A DNA stretch of 64,000 nucleotides, taken from positions 1 through 64,000 of the forward strand of contig BSBM01001665.1 in the NCBI GenBank assembly GCA_027924585.1, read 5' to 3'. This stretch comes from Larix kaempferi (lineage: Eukaryota > Streptophyta > Pinopsida > Pinales > Pinaceae). How positions within the stretch are numbered: the first letter of the stretch is position 1; every line of letters begins with the position of its first letter. The position numbers were made by a program, and so were the translations under genes. The notes under the pieces were generated by a model, which made no database searches, had not been told where the DNA came from, and was given only the letters and a program-made list of their open reading frames with translations. Below, in pieces: positions 23,565-36,204 of the stretch.

Positions 23565-24677
23565 GTGCCTATGTGTCAATTTGACAGGGCAGCCACTTCT
23601 AATGAGAATTTTGGCTTGGTTGAACCCTCGGGGGTTGAAATTCATGAATTGGGGAAGGCTGAAAATTGGAGAGAAAGATTTACTGGTGCACCAGAGATGA
23701 ATGAGCACGCATGTTGCAGCCCAAGATGTGATATTAATGATCTGCAATATGAATATAATGCATCCCCAAGATATGGATCAGCTTCCATAACTTCAATGGA
23801 ACCACCTGAAGTTGATCCTAGGAAGCTAGAAGAAGAGGAGGTTCATATGCCAGAACCTCATTTCCTTGAAGGGACACTGAAGATGAATAAATGCAAGATC
23901 CAAGAAGCCCTTCAAACCATCACTGAAACCCATGCCTTAATTAATAATATTTGTTGGAAGTTGGGGGAGCAATCTTCCATGAGAGACATGGAGGAGTTTC
24001 AGGAAGCCATGACAAGCATTAAGAGAAATTTCTTGAATCGACTTTCTGATAGAGACAATTTGCTTGAGCTTGTGGAGTTGTTTCATGGTGCATCCTTGAA
24101 GGATGAAGAGATAAGAAATCTTAATGATGAATTTATGGCCACCCAATATTCTTTGAGAAGCACTCAAAGTGCCCTCCAAGAATCTAAGAAAGAGATAGTG
24201 CAACTTCATGAAAAGTTGCAAAGATCCTCCCTACCCTCCTACACACCATTCAACCAGCTTCACTTGGTTGAAGTAATTTCTGATCATAAGGAGGAACCTC
24301 TTGAGATGGTGGATCATGAGGATCATTTATTTTTACATGTGCTTGAGAAGTGTGCAGAATAGTTTGATGAGAACCAAGCACTTGAACTTTTCCTGAGGGA
24401 ACTTGAGTTGTTCCTTGAAGAGAGTCACTCTTCCATGGAGAAGTGGGATGAGATGACCCCATTTGGACCAGCCAATAATGAAGAAGTTGCAGCCATAAGT
24501 TTGGTTACTGAAAGTTGTAGACATACAAAGAAGTTTCACAGTTCTTTTCCACATGACCTAGATTCAGCCACATCAATGAGGAATGAACATTGGGTGAGGA
24601 ATTTTTTCTTGTTGATGCCACATGTACAACATGAGGATCATGTTCTGTCCCTATGGGAGCTATATCCTATTTTATAA
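23565..24677 (+). pseudogene. LARD-like internal ORF 2, coiled-coil protein
   Basis: This frame is open for 265 codons to a TAG at 24360, then continues in the same frame to 24677, about 370 codons in all. The TAG is followed by sequence of the same character, so it is probably a mutated CAG. Residues from about 100 to 230 are rich in Leu, Glu, Lys and Gln with heptad-like spacing (KMNKCKIQEALQTITET onward), suggesting a coiled coil. No catalytic motif is seen. No ATG is apparent at the 5' end and it lies one frameshift away from ORF 1, so the two may once have been a single protein. Confidence 0.45.
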
Positions 24678-25514
24678 GAGATGGCTGATTATAAATCATA
24701 TAAATCAGCAAGCAATATTTCTTATTCATTCACTGAAGGGATGGATAGAGGCATCACTGAAAGGAAGAGTTTGGAAGGTAAAAGTTTCTTGTCTTTCTGC
24801 AAGAAAATTGTTTTTAATTTAGCTTATTTTTCTATGATTTGCAAGCAGTAGCAGAGACATATTTTTCAACCATTAGATACCTCCAGTACACATTCACACA
24901 AGGCTCGGGTGTACAAATGCATAATAAAAAATTTCATGAGCAGGAGAAATGGAGAGATTCCAACTTGGTATTGGGATCCTAGCATCCTTCAGAATGCCAC
25001 ATTGTTTGGAAGAATGCTCCACAATCCATGGGATCCTGGAATTCCTTGGGTCAAAAGTTTGTTCTTGATGACATTTGAGCTTTGGAAAAAGCACCACGGG
25101 CAGTGAGATCCAGGAGGGAAATCCAACCTGCATTTATTAAAAGTATATATTAGAAGGTGGCTTAGTTCCTTGCATGGGGAATTGTATGATGGACAAGACC
25201 CTTGGGGAATACATGAGAAACTTATGATCAAAGTTGAGCAGCAACATCATGATGGACCCTCTGATATTTACTTGGGGAGTTTAGAGATACATGGAATTGT
25301 TGGAGCATGCTTGAGAGAGCAGATGTTTCAATTCCATTAAATTGATGGGACCCATGATTCTGATGATTTATGTTGTGGTGCAAAGAGTGGGTGACGACTA
25401 TGCGCATCCATATGATGAGAAGAAGAAAATTCATAAGTATGCTTGGGATGGAGATGTAGTGTTATTCCTTGGACTAAATTTCTTGAGGACAAGCAATCTT
25501 AGTAGGGTAGGATT
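24678..25514 (+). other. LARD-like 3' internal region, non-coding
   Basis: Only short, interrupted frames are seen. Towards the end, a sequence including gaggacaag (about 25484-25492) resembles the segment just before the polypurine tract of Ty3 chromoviruses. The purine-rich tract before LTR2 (agtagggtagga, about 25501-25512) is weaker than usual. Confidence 0.5.
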
Positions 25515-27622
25515 TGTCATGTTCCCAAAATTTCGCTATGGTCCAAGGGGGTACTTTTGGCCTAAGTCACCTAGGCAATAATTATTTAATTAATGAGTAA
25601 GTGTGGAAATTATCCTATGGAATATGCTTAAGGTTGTATTTGGGTATTAATTGGACTAAGGTGCCCCCCCTGAAGATATTAATTCCCAATTTTAATGACT
25701 AAGGAGGATTATTAATTAATGGGGAAAATTTTGGAGCCAGGCCTATAGTAGAATAATTATTTACTTATTTTATTGTTGGAGTGTTGGATTATTTAATTTT
25801 AATTAATATTTGTAATTAGAGATTCCAATATGTGTGCAAGTGGGCCAAGAGGGTGCCCCTTTGAGGATAATGTGGCTAAATTGGAACGAGAGGTCAGAAA
25901 ATAGAAAGATGGCTAAAGCAATTTGTGGATTTAGAAAAGAACAAAAGAAGGAAGGTGTAAGAGTTTCTAAATGCAAGAAAATGGAAACAACCAGAAAAAG
26001 TAGAAGGAGGACGTTGTTTCCAAAAAGGAGGTCAGTTTACAAATCAAGCAACTTTTACAAAGCAAGAAACATATGGAGACAAAGGGGGGCACAATTTCTA
26101 AAGGAAAAAAGCTTGTAAGGAAAAAGCAAGGAAAGTATGTCCACTCATGGGTGACCTATTCTCATAGGTCACCAAAATATTCAACTTGCTCAGTAGGTCA
26201 CCCTCAATTCTATAAAATAAGGATTCCAACTCCATTTCACATGTTTTGACCATTTGTGAATTGTCTTGAGAGCTCTGAGCTACTCATCTGTTGAGTGATG
26301 TGCCTCAACACTTCTTGGGAGATGTGCCCAAAGGTTTAACAGGTTCAAGTCCACATATAAGATTCATATTGGTGATTTGTTTCTGATCAAATCCATATCA
26401 GCCACCATTAAATTTCATCCAGCTTCCAGAGAAGACATCACCATCCAGAAGAGCTTGTGAAGAAGACATTGGAAGATCACTGCAGAAGGAGGCTCTCACT
26501 TATGAAGGAGGAGATCAGAACATCTTAGAGAGGCTAGTGCACCCCCATAATCTGTTATTATAACCTGTAGCATCTCCATATCAGTCCCATACTGATATCT
26601 AGACCATTCTTCTCAATCTCCAGTCAATCTCTTCCCATTGGGGGAAATTCTAGCTTCTGGAGGTCCTCTGGAGCACTGAAAGTGCAAATGAATGTAATAT
26701 ATTCTATAACCTTCTGATTTAGACCTGGAAATGAATAATAATTTATATCAGATCCTTCCACACGTTAATTTTTTATATTTATAACAATATCTGACTTCTG
26801 GCTTCATCAATGTTAAAACTAGCTCAATTACTAGCTTTGGAGAGGTTTATTGTAGGAAGGAGGTAATCAATTTGCAATCTCTTCCTAAAATATTCAAATT
26901 CGACCCTATGAAAATTAATAATTCATATCAGAGCCATTCATAATTGCATAACATAGTATTATATTGTTTTACTAAGTTTCAACCCTTCAGAATTAAAGAT
27001 TAGCTCAATAGGCACTATTAACTAACTAGTTTTAGCATATCTTACTGTATGATTTCCCTATGCTGCAAATTAATGATCTGATGGTTCTATGAGGTCCTTA
27101 TAACATCCTTGAAGACCCCCATGTTTTTTTCTTGAGGTTTTGGGTGCATTTCATATGTTTGGAAAGGCGTGGAAATATCCTACCCGAGCAATCCCTAATA
27201 GTGCCCTTAACTAGTTTGCCTCCAAATCCACCTATAACCTCCCAAACTCATATGAAATATAATCCAATATGTTTTACTGAGTTTAATGACTGAAATAACC
27301 CTTACTGAGTCTAGTATGCATACGCTGGAAGCCCAGCAAGCCTCGAAGTAGGCAACAAACTTGTCTGTTGTTGAAAAGTGAAAGGCTCCAATACCTTGTG
27401 CATAGGACTCAGTGTTTGGCCTTGAATTATCTTGTTGTTGCACATTTTCCATACACAAACCAGAATCAAAATTCATTCCCATCATCCTTGATCAATAAAC
27501 CAGTACTCAGCACTTACACCCTGCTCACCATAAAAAAATTGTTAAAAATTACTAGTTATAATTCTGATTAATTTGGGAGTTTGGAGTTAAGATTTTGGCC
27601 TATCCTTCACTGGGATATTACA
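25515..27622 (+). repeat. LARD-like 3' LTR
   Basis: 2,108 bp, starting tgtcatgttc and ending gggatattaca, followed by the target duplication gaaag (27623-27627). It aligns with LTR1 on both sides of the nested block. It lets the insertion point of that block be read directly, at the ataat near 25868-25872. Confidence 0.88.
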
Positions 27623-27627
27623 GAAAG

Positions 27628-28265
27628 TGTCAATAACAACCTTTCTAAAGTGCAAAATTAGGTTCTGAAAGTGGCAATATTAGATTTGAAAAGTGTGTTT
27701 TTTTTATTCTAATAGTGCATTTTTTAACTACTTATGAACCCTAAAATTGCAGTTTTTTATTATGAAACTATGAATTTCAATTCAAAAAGTGTGAATTTCA
27801 AATAAAAAAATGCAAATTTTGATTTGAAAAGTGCAATTTTCATTTGGAAATGTGCAATTTTTTAAGGTGAAAAGTGAAATGTCTATAACTTTCAGTCCTT
27901 GTTTGAATAGCAAGTTTATCAATTCTTGTTTCTTTTTTGATACAGTATCAATAATATCTAGCTTTCTACATAGATAATTTTAGTAGTTTCCAAATGAGGC
28001 AAGAATTATCTGTGTAATATGTATAGGCACAACTTACTTACACAGTAGTAACCAGTAAATGGTGTATTCTGCATCACAGTAGTAATTTTCCTCAGATGCC
28101 TAGAGGCTCGTGGACGTTCCAGATGCTCGACGTTTTCTCTCCCAACCAGGTTGATAGACATACTAGAAGGATTGTAACAAAATATAAATTTGTTGGGCTA
28201 AGATCCCATCAAATGATATCCATAGGAACATCCATCCCACTCTCAACACTATGCCCCGTCTTTTC
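27628..28265. other. AT-rich unassigned DNA
   Basis: This segment holds repeated short words such as aaaagtgcaattt and aatttcaaat, giving a weakly periodic look at 27640-27880. No gene is recognised. It continues the host sequence interrupted at 17367. Confidence 0.4.
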
Positions 28266-31200
28266 TCATTGTGCCTTAATTGCTGCAAGGCCCTTCTCGT
28301 TTATTCTAATTTTTTCTCTTGTCCATCCTAGCCTTGGTGACCATGCCCATATGATGCTATTTACATCGATCATCATAGTTTCTTCTACACCAACAACCCA
28401 TTGTTGCTTTTTATTTAACCAGTTTTTGTACAAGACCTTTAGATCCTTCGATGCTCCTATTGGCTTCCACCATTGCACCTCTACTTTGTAAGACCCAAGA
28501 GTACTAGCATCTGAATCCTGATAAATATTACCAATCTCCCTACCCAACCATATTGCACAATATGGCTCTAGTGATTGCACAATGACCATTTGGCCCTTTA
28601 CAACATCCACTCTTGGAATGAATTCATCTCTAGGCTTGTTGCATACTAGTCCAACATAGCAATCCTACAAAGCAAGAACATTTTCCTTCAAATAGGCATC
28701 CATAATTTCATGTTCAGATCTTGTAGGTTCACTACTATGAATACCATGGCTTGTTGATGGCCAAAAGTTAGTTGTTGACTGATCAACACTCTCGAAGGGA
28801 CTGTACAAATATTTATATATAGCCTCCCAATAATTTAACTTAAAATTGTTCACGTCCCTTCTCAATCCCTCGATTCCATAATGAAATATATGTTTCTATT
28901 CTTTTTTTTTTTTTTTTTGTTAATGTCCGAAGGTCTTTTTTATTGCAGATTTAATAACCTAGGTTGCCCCACTGGAAAGTCTGCACTACCATCTGGCAAT
29001 GACAACCACATATGAATAGGAGATGACCAAGCTTCATCCCAAAGTGATGCCTTCCATTGCATGACTAGAATGTTATCTATGAGATGAAATTTAAAAAAAT
29101 GGCATTTTTTTATACTGATGATCTTGGCATTTCCATCCAAAAGGTGGGGTTTCACAAAAATCTTAAAATCATAAAGTTCATCAATTAGATAAGGGGCATA
29201 TAAATTTTGATCTTCAAATGTCCTATACCTATCCATAATTTCCAAGAGTGAAAATATATCCTTGCACATTAGCTTTACTGGTAACCTTCCATAAGTTCCA
29301 TCTATGTCTTCATGGGTGTGTCCAACTAGGAGGAATCCAACTTCAATAATCTTGAACACCGTCCTTGCAATTAAAAGAAATACAAAGCGGTTTTTGTTAT
29401 CGCCTGAACAATTATTCATTTGCAACAACAATATGGGTGGTAGTTTTATATTTGGCATGCATTGATTAGTACTGAACAACACACAATATATCATGTTTCA
29501 TTACATCTTGTTTGTATATCACACACTTTTCATATGAATCTGATTTCAATAGAGCATCATGCAATTAGTGCTTAGATGTTCCTCCTTTGTAGAGAAAACC
29601 ACCATATTTATCAACCACTAGTTCTTCAAGACTCTTCAAGCATTTAGCGAGGGATGTCACAGTGAAATCCGATCCCATCTCTAAAAATGAGAGGTTGAAA
29701 TGGCCAAAACCCCCAGTCTTGTGCCCATGAGTCAACATTCCAGTCAATGATATGGGAAGATTCATAACATTACTAAAATATTTCTCCTTCTTACCCATCC
29801 TTGGAATGGAAGTCTTTGACTTATCCATTTTGTCATGAACAATACTCATAAAAGTATTTGAATTTTTTTGTGAAGCTAATCTGTGAGAATAATACACTTG
29901 GATACAACTTGTGATATATTTATTATGAGCTTCCTGATGTCCTCGCAACCTTTCCACCTCAGTTGGATCAATGGTCCCCTTTAGCCTATCCTATATTGTA
30001 ATACACTCATTACACCTTGCAAATGATTTTGCTTTAGAAATTTTAACATCTTGAAAATCTTCTCTCATCACCTTGCTAAAGGAGGATTGTGATACTAGAG
30101 GAAAACCAATACTTTCCATTTCTTCATTTTCCATTTTTCACAAAAAAACATTGGACATATTAGATGGCAATAATTTCAAGGTTTCCCTTGTTACATCTTC
30201 AATAATTAATCGTGTAAGATGTGGAGATTTGTCTAAATTCTCTTCTACAATTTTATTAAATAGTAGCTACCATTGCAACAGTGTTTGGCGTAGATTTTTC
30301 CAATCCACTATTACCATGCACAACTCTCACATAACCATTCAAGAAAATGCTTTTATAATTGTAGAAAGTGCTCCTTTTATCCCATGGAATTTATACCATG
30401 CATTTTGACAGACGTCTATTGTGTCTAATCTCATTGTAAACATGCTTCTTTTTCTCTCGTCTCCTTCTTTGGGCACAGGAGCATTTGATCCCATAGAATT
30501 TATAACATACTGTCTTCTTGAATTTCCATTCATACTATGAAATTTATTCACACATTCAACTATCAATTGAAGTGAAATTTTTGATATACAAATATTTGAG
30601 CAACAATGTTCAGTGATAATTTTTGAAAGGAATGTAGCTTGATCAATTCCAAGCCTATAAGGTACTGAGCTTGAATTTATTTTAGAAATTTTAGTTCCAG
30701 CTTGTCACTTTACGGAATTGTATGGCCTTGTTCCATTACCTTTAAAATCTGTATTTTCACAATGGGGAGTACCTGGAAGGACCATCTGTAAAGGACATTC
30801 TTCAAAAATATTTCAAATGTTGACTATGTCTTCGTCTGTGTTATTTTTTAGTATAACATCCAAAGGAACATAATTGAGGTCAAGCAAATTGTTTGCAGGC
30901 CATCTTACAAGAGATCCTTCAAATACACCACAATCCTCACAATTGCAGAATACTTTATGAACTAAAATACCAAACTCACCAACATATAGTGGTTTGAATT
31001 GTACAATGTCTCCTTAAAAAACAATTGACACTATTCCCCGACCAACATAATGTGGCTTTAAAGAACATTGACGTATCAAATTAACTTTCTCTCCCACAAA
31101 CTTGATATTGTGATTTTGGCTTAATAGTTTCAAAGTAGTTTCAGATTGATTATTGTTGATTTTTTTTCAACAGAAAGCAATGTTTCTGTATTAAAATCTA

Positions 31201-31765
31201 TGATTCTTTTAATCGGCCACACAACAAAACCTCTACTGCTTAACCCTGGACAACATGCCATACAAGAAAACACCACTTCATCCACCAAAATACCAAAGGA
31301 GAAGTCACCCAAAAATGTTCCCCCAACAAAATCAGTCTTACTCACATTTGTTACAAAACCTATGGAAATGCAATCCTTGCATTTTGAACATTTATGTAAC
31401 AACTTAACTTTTCTCATAATAAAAGAAGATTTATTGTCAGTTTTTATAACATGTTCTACACTTTTTGAAGTAGAAGCAGGTATATAATTCACCTCATTCT
31501 CTTGAAGAGCAAATCCAATGTGGTTAACGATCTCATATGCATGTCATTGAATATAACCACAAACTGCCTTTGACAATGTATCTGCACCTTTTGATGGATA
31601 GGGCAATTGAAGACCTACATTTAAAATCTTGGTAACGTTTATAATGATACATCCATCATAAATGCTGATATTATGCAATATTTTTCTTTCTGGAAAAGAG
31701 ATTCCTTCAACAAATTTCAATCCATTCAAAAGGAGGTCTACACATTGTTGAGAACCAAAATCCAT
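28266..31765 (-). pseudogene. Degenerate DUF7869-like, probably transposon-derived gene
   Basis: A long minus-strand coding region survives as several open pieces: 31765-31544, 31492-31130, about 31019-30339, 29957-29565, 29494-28940, 28865-28665 and 28610-28266. The piece 29494-28940 holds LLLQMNNCSGDNKNRF and VGHTHEDIDGTYGRL. These match the LQxDNCxxENKNRY and GHTHEDID motifs I associate with DUF7869-type proteins, suspected to have a transposase-like nuclease fold. The usual Asp of the first motif is Asn here. An earlier piece has a CxxC-rich region (around 31400 and 30950), and a later one a WW-containing C-terminal domain. Breaks include a TAA after 29565, a frameshift near 29500, an A-rich insertion near 28900 and a TAG at about 28665. 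A host gene captured by decay is the alternative. Confidence 0.5.
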
Positions 31766-32306
31766 TTCAGAAGCAATTTCTGAAATACAAAATAACAGTA
31801 GTTAATTAAAAATAATATTTATTTTAAACAAAGAATAATTTTTTCCACTAGTATATATTATCAAATAAGTTAATGCTCTACATGTTAATAGAATTATTGT
31901 ATGCTATCATTCTCCATAAGATGATAAATGAGAAAACGTTCCTCACTATGAAGAAAATGTTCATAGTTCTAGTAACATCAATCTCATGTAGATTTACCAT
32001 GCTATTGTTTTTTTAGAAGGAATCAATTTCAGAAGGAGCGGACGATCCTTCCTAATTGGATACAATGTAATTGTTTCTTAGAATAAATCTATGATATAAG
32101 GAGGTGTCGTTGAATGCTCAAAAGGTAATCTGTTGTTTTTATTGGAAGGCGCTCAATGTGATGATGGATGAATGAGTGACTAATTCTTTGATGAAGGAGC
32201 AGTCATTCCTTCTTAAAAGGGTCCTTTGGACCATATAGGTTGGAAATATTTATCGAGATAATATGTTATTAGTAAGATTTAAATATTATACATGAATTTG
32301 CTTTAC
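31766..32306. other. Unassigned DNA before Athila/Tat-like element
   Basis: No supported gene. It may include the promoter side of the minus-strand DUF7869-like gene, but no clear promoter word is seen. It ends with gcatt (32307-32311), one half of the next element's target duplication. Confidence 0.4.
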
Positions 32307-32311
32307 GCATT

Positions 32312-33799
32312 TGTTGGGCCCTGGAAATGCCTCTTTTTTACCATATCTATTTCATCATTTTTCCCTGTTACACCCTACTTTTATAAACCATATACATGCC
32401 TTTTTCCATATCAACCAACAATCCTAACAAGGTATAATTCATTATTGTTTCATTTATTTAATGCCTAAGATTGTTATGGTTATGAATTCTAGCCTTCGAT
32501 TTATGCTAACTTGTGTTGATTTCATTAAGTTAATATCAAAACACAGGTGTATCAGTCACAATGCCTTGGAAAAGAATCACACGTGATGCTAGCTGTTACT
32601 CTTCAAGATTTGATTCCTCACATTCAAAGGGACAGCTCATCCTTCCACGTGAAGTTGCAATAGGTCCTCGCTGAAACAGAGCCTTGCTGTAACAGACAGG
32701 ATGCCTCCCAATTGGTTAATTCGTTGGTCCATTGACTTCTAGAGTAACAACATCCTTCATGTCTAACGACCTCATTCAATACGGCTGTAATAGTTTAGTT
32801 GTAACTCTGCAGCATGAAGATCAAAGATCTTCATTGCTGCACGATTTTAGTGGATCACGAACTATATTCTTCATGTATAAATATGGGAAGGCTTCCAGAG
32901 TCTGGGGTTGGTTAATTATCATCTTCTTGTACAGGCTGTAGCAGAGACTAAGACTGTGGATTACCATCTTTAATAAAGAGCAGAGTTCTTCATATTTTTG
33001 TGTCTTAATTTGTGGTAGTTCACGGCATCTCTATTAGAAGGCCAGGGCTCGCCTTCTCATAGAGATTGCTGAGTTAAGTAGATAGTTAGATTTATTTCTT
33101 GTTGTGTGTTGTGGAATCGCATTAGGAATATTACTGATAGCTGCAACAGAGAATTAACAATTGCATTCTTTCTTGGTAGTTTACTATTTGCATCCTGAAT
33201 AGCTGCAACTGTGTGGTGTGACAGTCGACTGTGTAGGTTAGTTCAATTAATGCATGTGTGTTAGAATTAGCTGTTGCAGCCAAGCTCAGCTTTAATCTCT
33301 TTTAGTCATTTATGCTTTCTAGGATTTCCAATATTTATCCATTTAGAGTTCAACTTATTTCTAATTCTGGTTGTTGTTGTATCTTCATTGAATTCAGTAC
33401 ATTAGGCAGATTGTGATTGAGTTACACTAGCTGCTGGATGAATCATTTTGGTAAAGATTGAATATTGTAGTTGGATAATTATAGGATTTAACTTCTTGCA
33501 AAAGTAATCTGGTTCATTTTTATTATTAGATCAGTAACTGCTGCTAGGTTGATTTCTGTAGGAAGGTAGTTGTACTTTGAATTCCTAGATGTATGAGTTA
33601 GATTAGTTTTCTTTATGGAATGAGTTTGGCTGAGCAAATAGGTAGGGTTATGATCTCCAATTAGTTAATCAACTACTTGAAATGTTTATGCATAGATTGC
33701 TCTTATTTCCATTGAGATAAAAGACTTCCCTGGGTTGACAATTTATATTAAGCATCATGTGTGTTAGTTGTAATTAATTAGCATATAGGGTGACCAATA
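32312..33799 (+). repeat. Athila/Tat-like 5' LTR
   Basis: 1,488 bp, from tgttgggccc to gaccaata. The 3' LTR has tgttattggg and gaccaaca instead, so the terminal CA has become TA here. A TATA word (tataaata) lies at 32876-32883 and an aataaa at 32972-32977, in promoter-then-polyadenylation order. Open frames inside (for example 32732-32941) recur in the 3' LTR and are not genes. Confidence 0.9.
32876..32883 (+). promoter_or_regulatory. Putative TATA box in Athila/Tat-like LTR
   Basis: tataaata about 565 bp into the LTR, followed 90 bp later by aataaa. In the 3' LTR the matching word is altered (tataacta), which would weaken that copy. Confidence 0.5.
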
Positions 33800-33802
33800 T
33801 TT

Positions 33803-33820
33803 TGGCGCCCTTGCCGAGGA
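33803..33820 (+). other. Primer-binding site, Asp tRNA type
   Basis: tggcgcccttgccgagga begins four bases after the LTR. The consensus of the Athila/Tat group has ggcgccgttgccgggga; here it differs at a few positions. Confidence 0.8.
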
Positions 33821-33889
33821 TGGTAATTGATAGACATAGTTAGTAGTTGGTTTATTGATTTCATTTTGGTTTAATCATTTATAGCATGC

Positions 33890-36200
33890 ATGAATACAAG
33901 AAAAAAAATTAGGAACCCCCTTTGAATACTAACATTGTAGGAGGAAGAGGTCGAGGTCGTAATACAGGTAAAGGAAGACACAAATACATCAATGAAATAA
34001 TTGCTAGAGCTGATTCTTCCACCAGGCCACCACGGACATCTACAGGAAGAGGAAATTTTGTTCCTCCCAATCTTGAGAATTCAACATCAACAGCGGAGAA
34101 TAAAACGGCACCTTCAACTCTTGTTGCAAAGAAGAAACCTCCTGAAGATAAAGGAAGTGTTGAGGGAGCACCAGATAGAGAGGAGATTTATCATATTAAC
34201 GAGACCAGATTTACTAAAGAAGTGTGGTTGGAGACTCACCAAGAAGCAGAGGAAGAGAGAAGGTGAGAAGAAGAAAGGAAGAAGGAAGAAGAAGCAAAAT
34301 CAAAGGAAGAACGAATAAATAAGTCCATTGAATTTTGGAACAAAATGGCTAATAGAGAACATGAAGGAGAGAATGAACATCAGGAGAATCGGGAAGAGGA
34401 AGTGGAAGACAATAAACCTGGTGACACTATGGTCACACTTGAATTCCCTATCCTCCATAAACCTAGAGCAACTCCTATGAAAAACATCTCACCATTAGTT
34501 CTCCCGAATTTCCACGGTAAATCTTCTGAAGATGCTGATGAAATTCTTTTTGAGTTTGACATTCTATGCCATAGTTATGACTACACCTCCAATGCTCAGA
34601 AGTTGAAATTGTTCCCAACCACCTTGAAGGGAAATGCTCTGCGCTGGTTCATGAGTCTAGGTCGTGAGACCATTACTACTTGGGATCAGATGAGACACAC
34701 CTTCCTTTCTAAATATCAAGAATATTGCAGAACTAGAGATAGAAAGGAAGAGTTGTTTAAAATGGTTCAGAAGGAAGAGGAGAGCCTGGAATATTTTGTT
34801 GAGAGATTGTTGTACAATTTACAGAGGTCTGGTCATACAGCGATTGGAAAAGATGTGCTTAAGATCATCTTGCTGAGAGGAATTAGAGAAGATTGCTTAG
34901 ATATGCTGAATTTGCTGGGGAAAGGGGACATTTCGAAGGAACCCTTTGACAAGATCATTGAGCTATGTCGAAGGTATTCAAGAGGATCCTCTAGATCCAA
35001 CAAGCAGGACAAAGATCAAGATCAGGATGTCTTCAATAGAACACATAAGTCAGCTAGTGGAGGAGCCACCTGAGCAGAAATAGGAAACCTACTGGAGAAT
35101 TTCAAAACAGACATGATGAGCTCCATTTCTTCAAAGTTAGATGTCTTGAGAGAAAAACATAGGCAAGTAGTAGAAGATATTACACTCAATGTGTTCTGTC
35201 CTAAGTGTAGAAAAAAACACCCACTGAAAGAATGCCCGTTGGACAAGGAAGAGATATGTAAGATATGTGAATTGGAGCATGACATCAAGGAATTTCCTTC
35301 ATTACCCAAATTCAAAGCAGTCCTGCAAGCATCCACTTCATATGTGGAACACGCTTACTTCATTGCACAAAAGAAACCTTGGTAGCCTAGCAATCAAGGT
35401 ATGAATCAAGACCCATCATTTTTCTTGAATAGTATGAATGGAATGAATAATATGAATACACAATTCCCTTCACAATATTCTAATAACCAGTGGCATCCAC
35501 CTCAAAACCCAATGCAAAATCCTAACTCTTGGACACCTTGGTCACAACAGTCAAACCAGCAAGCTCCCTGGAATTCCAACTAGAGAAATTCTTACCAAGG
35601 AAATAAATTTCCTCATCACCAGACTCAATATCAACAATACCCTCCTCAACAGTATCATCACCAACCATATCAACAACCACAACTCCCATTTCAAAACAAC
35701 GCCGCACCTATGAATGCACCACTTCGACCACAACTACCTGCACAACCTAACCCAAACCCAAATAATAAAGCAGTTCATCAGTTTGAGACTGCCAACATGC
35801 CTGCGTATTCCATCAACCAAATTCCCTGCAATGATATACAATTATGATCAGAGAGGGTAGTGGAACCCATTATCAATGAGGATGTTCCATCCCCAGTGAC
35901 TGAAACTGGAGTGAATCAGCACTTTGAGAATATGGTTAACTCAACAATTCCCATCATTGAGGATGCTGACATTCCTATTGAAACAATAGTTGAAACTCAG
36001 GAAGTAACACATGATGAAGCACAACCTACACGATCGATGAGAGAACTGCCATATCCTGAATGATAGGCACTACAAAAGACAGTGGAACAACCTCGATTCA
36101 ATCTCTTAGAAGAATTGAAGAATTTTTATGTTAAAATCCAACTGTTGCAAGCCCTCCATGACGTGCCCATTTATGCTAAGATGAGATTTATGTGTCAAGA
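33890..36200 (+). pseudogene. gag: Athila/Tat-like gag
   Basis: A likely start ATG is at 33890, but a run of C residues near 33908 puts it out of frame with what follows. The main frame runs from 33922. It has an Arg/Gly-rich N terminus, a Glu/Lys-rich stretch, and a gag core at about 34490-34960 containing LKGNALRWFMSL and TTWDQMRHTFLSKYQE, the retrotransposon gag signature. Two zinc-binding motifs follow (about 35197-35300): CPKCRKKHPLKEC, and a second with its last Cys lost to Phe. A Gln/Asn/Pro-rich tail continues to 36063. Stops at 34264, 35071, 35383, 35581, about 35848, 36061 and 36064 break it. Gag forms the particle that packages element RNA. Confidence 0.85.
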
Positions 36201-36204
36201 AGCC

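Larger units (their letters stand above)
17368..27622 (+). mobile_element. LARD-like non-autonomous LTR retrotransposon
   Basis: Two long LTRs (17368-22389 with an internal insertion; 25515-27622, 2,108 bp) flank a 3.1-kb internal region. The LTRs start tgtcat and end atattaca, and the element is flanked by gaaag (17363-17367 and 27623-27627). A Met-tRNA primer site follows LTR1. No protease, RT, RNase H or integrase is recognisable internally, only acidic and coiled-coil reading frames. Long LTRs with a pol-free interior fit a LARD (large retrotransposon derivative), which would need another element's enzymes. The gaggacaag word before LTR2 resembles the 3' end of Ty3 chromoviruses, hinting at its helper family. 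Confidence 0.85.

Noticed and set aside
28096-28491. 131-codon plus-strand open frame
   Set aside because: It lies opposite the C-terminal part of the DUF7869-like minus-strand gene; the minus-strand reading has the recognisable order of motifs, so this is a shadow.
32732-32941. Small open frame, repeated at 43291-43548
   Set aside because: It lies inside both LTRs of the Athila/Tat-like element, where the similarity is explained by LTR duplication.
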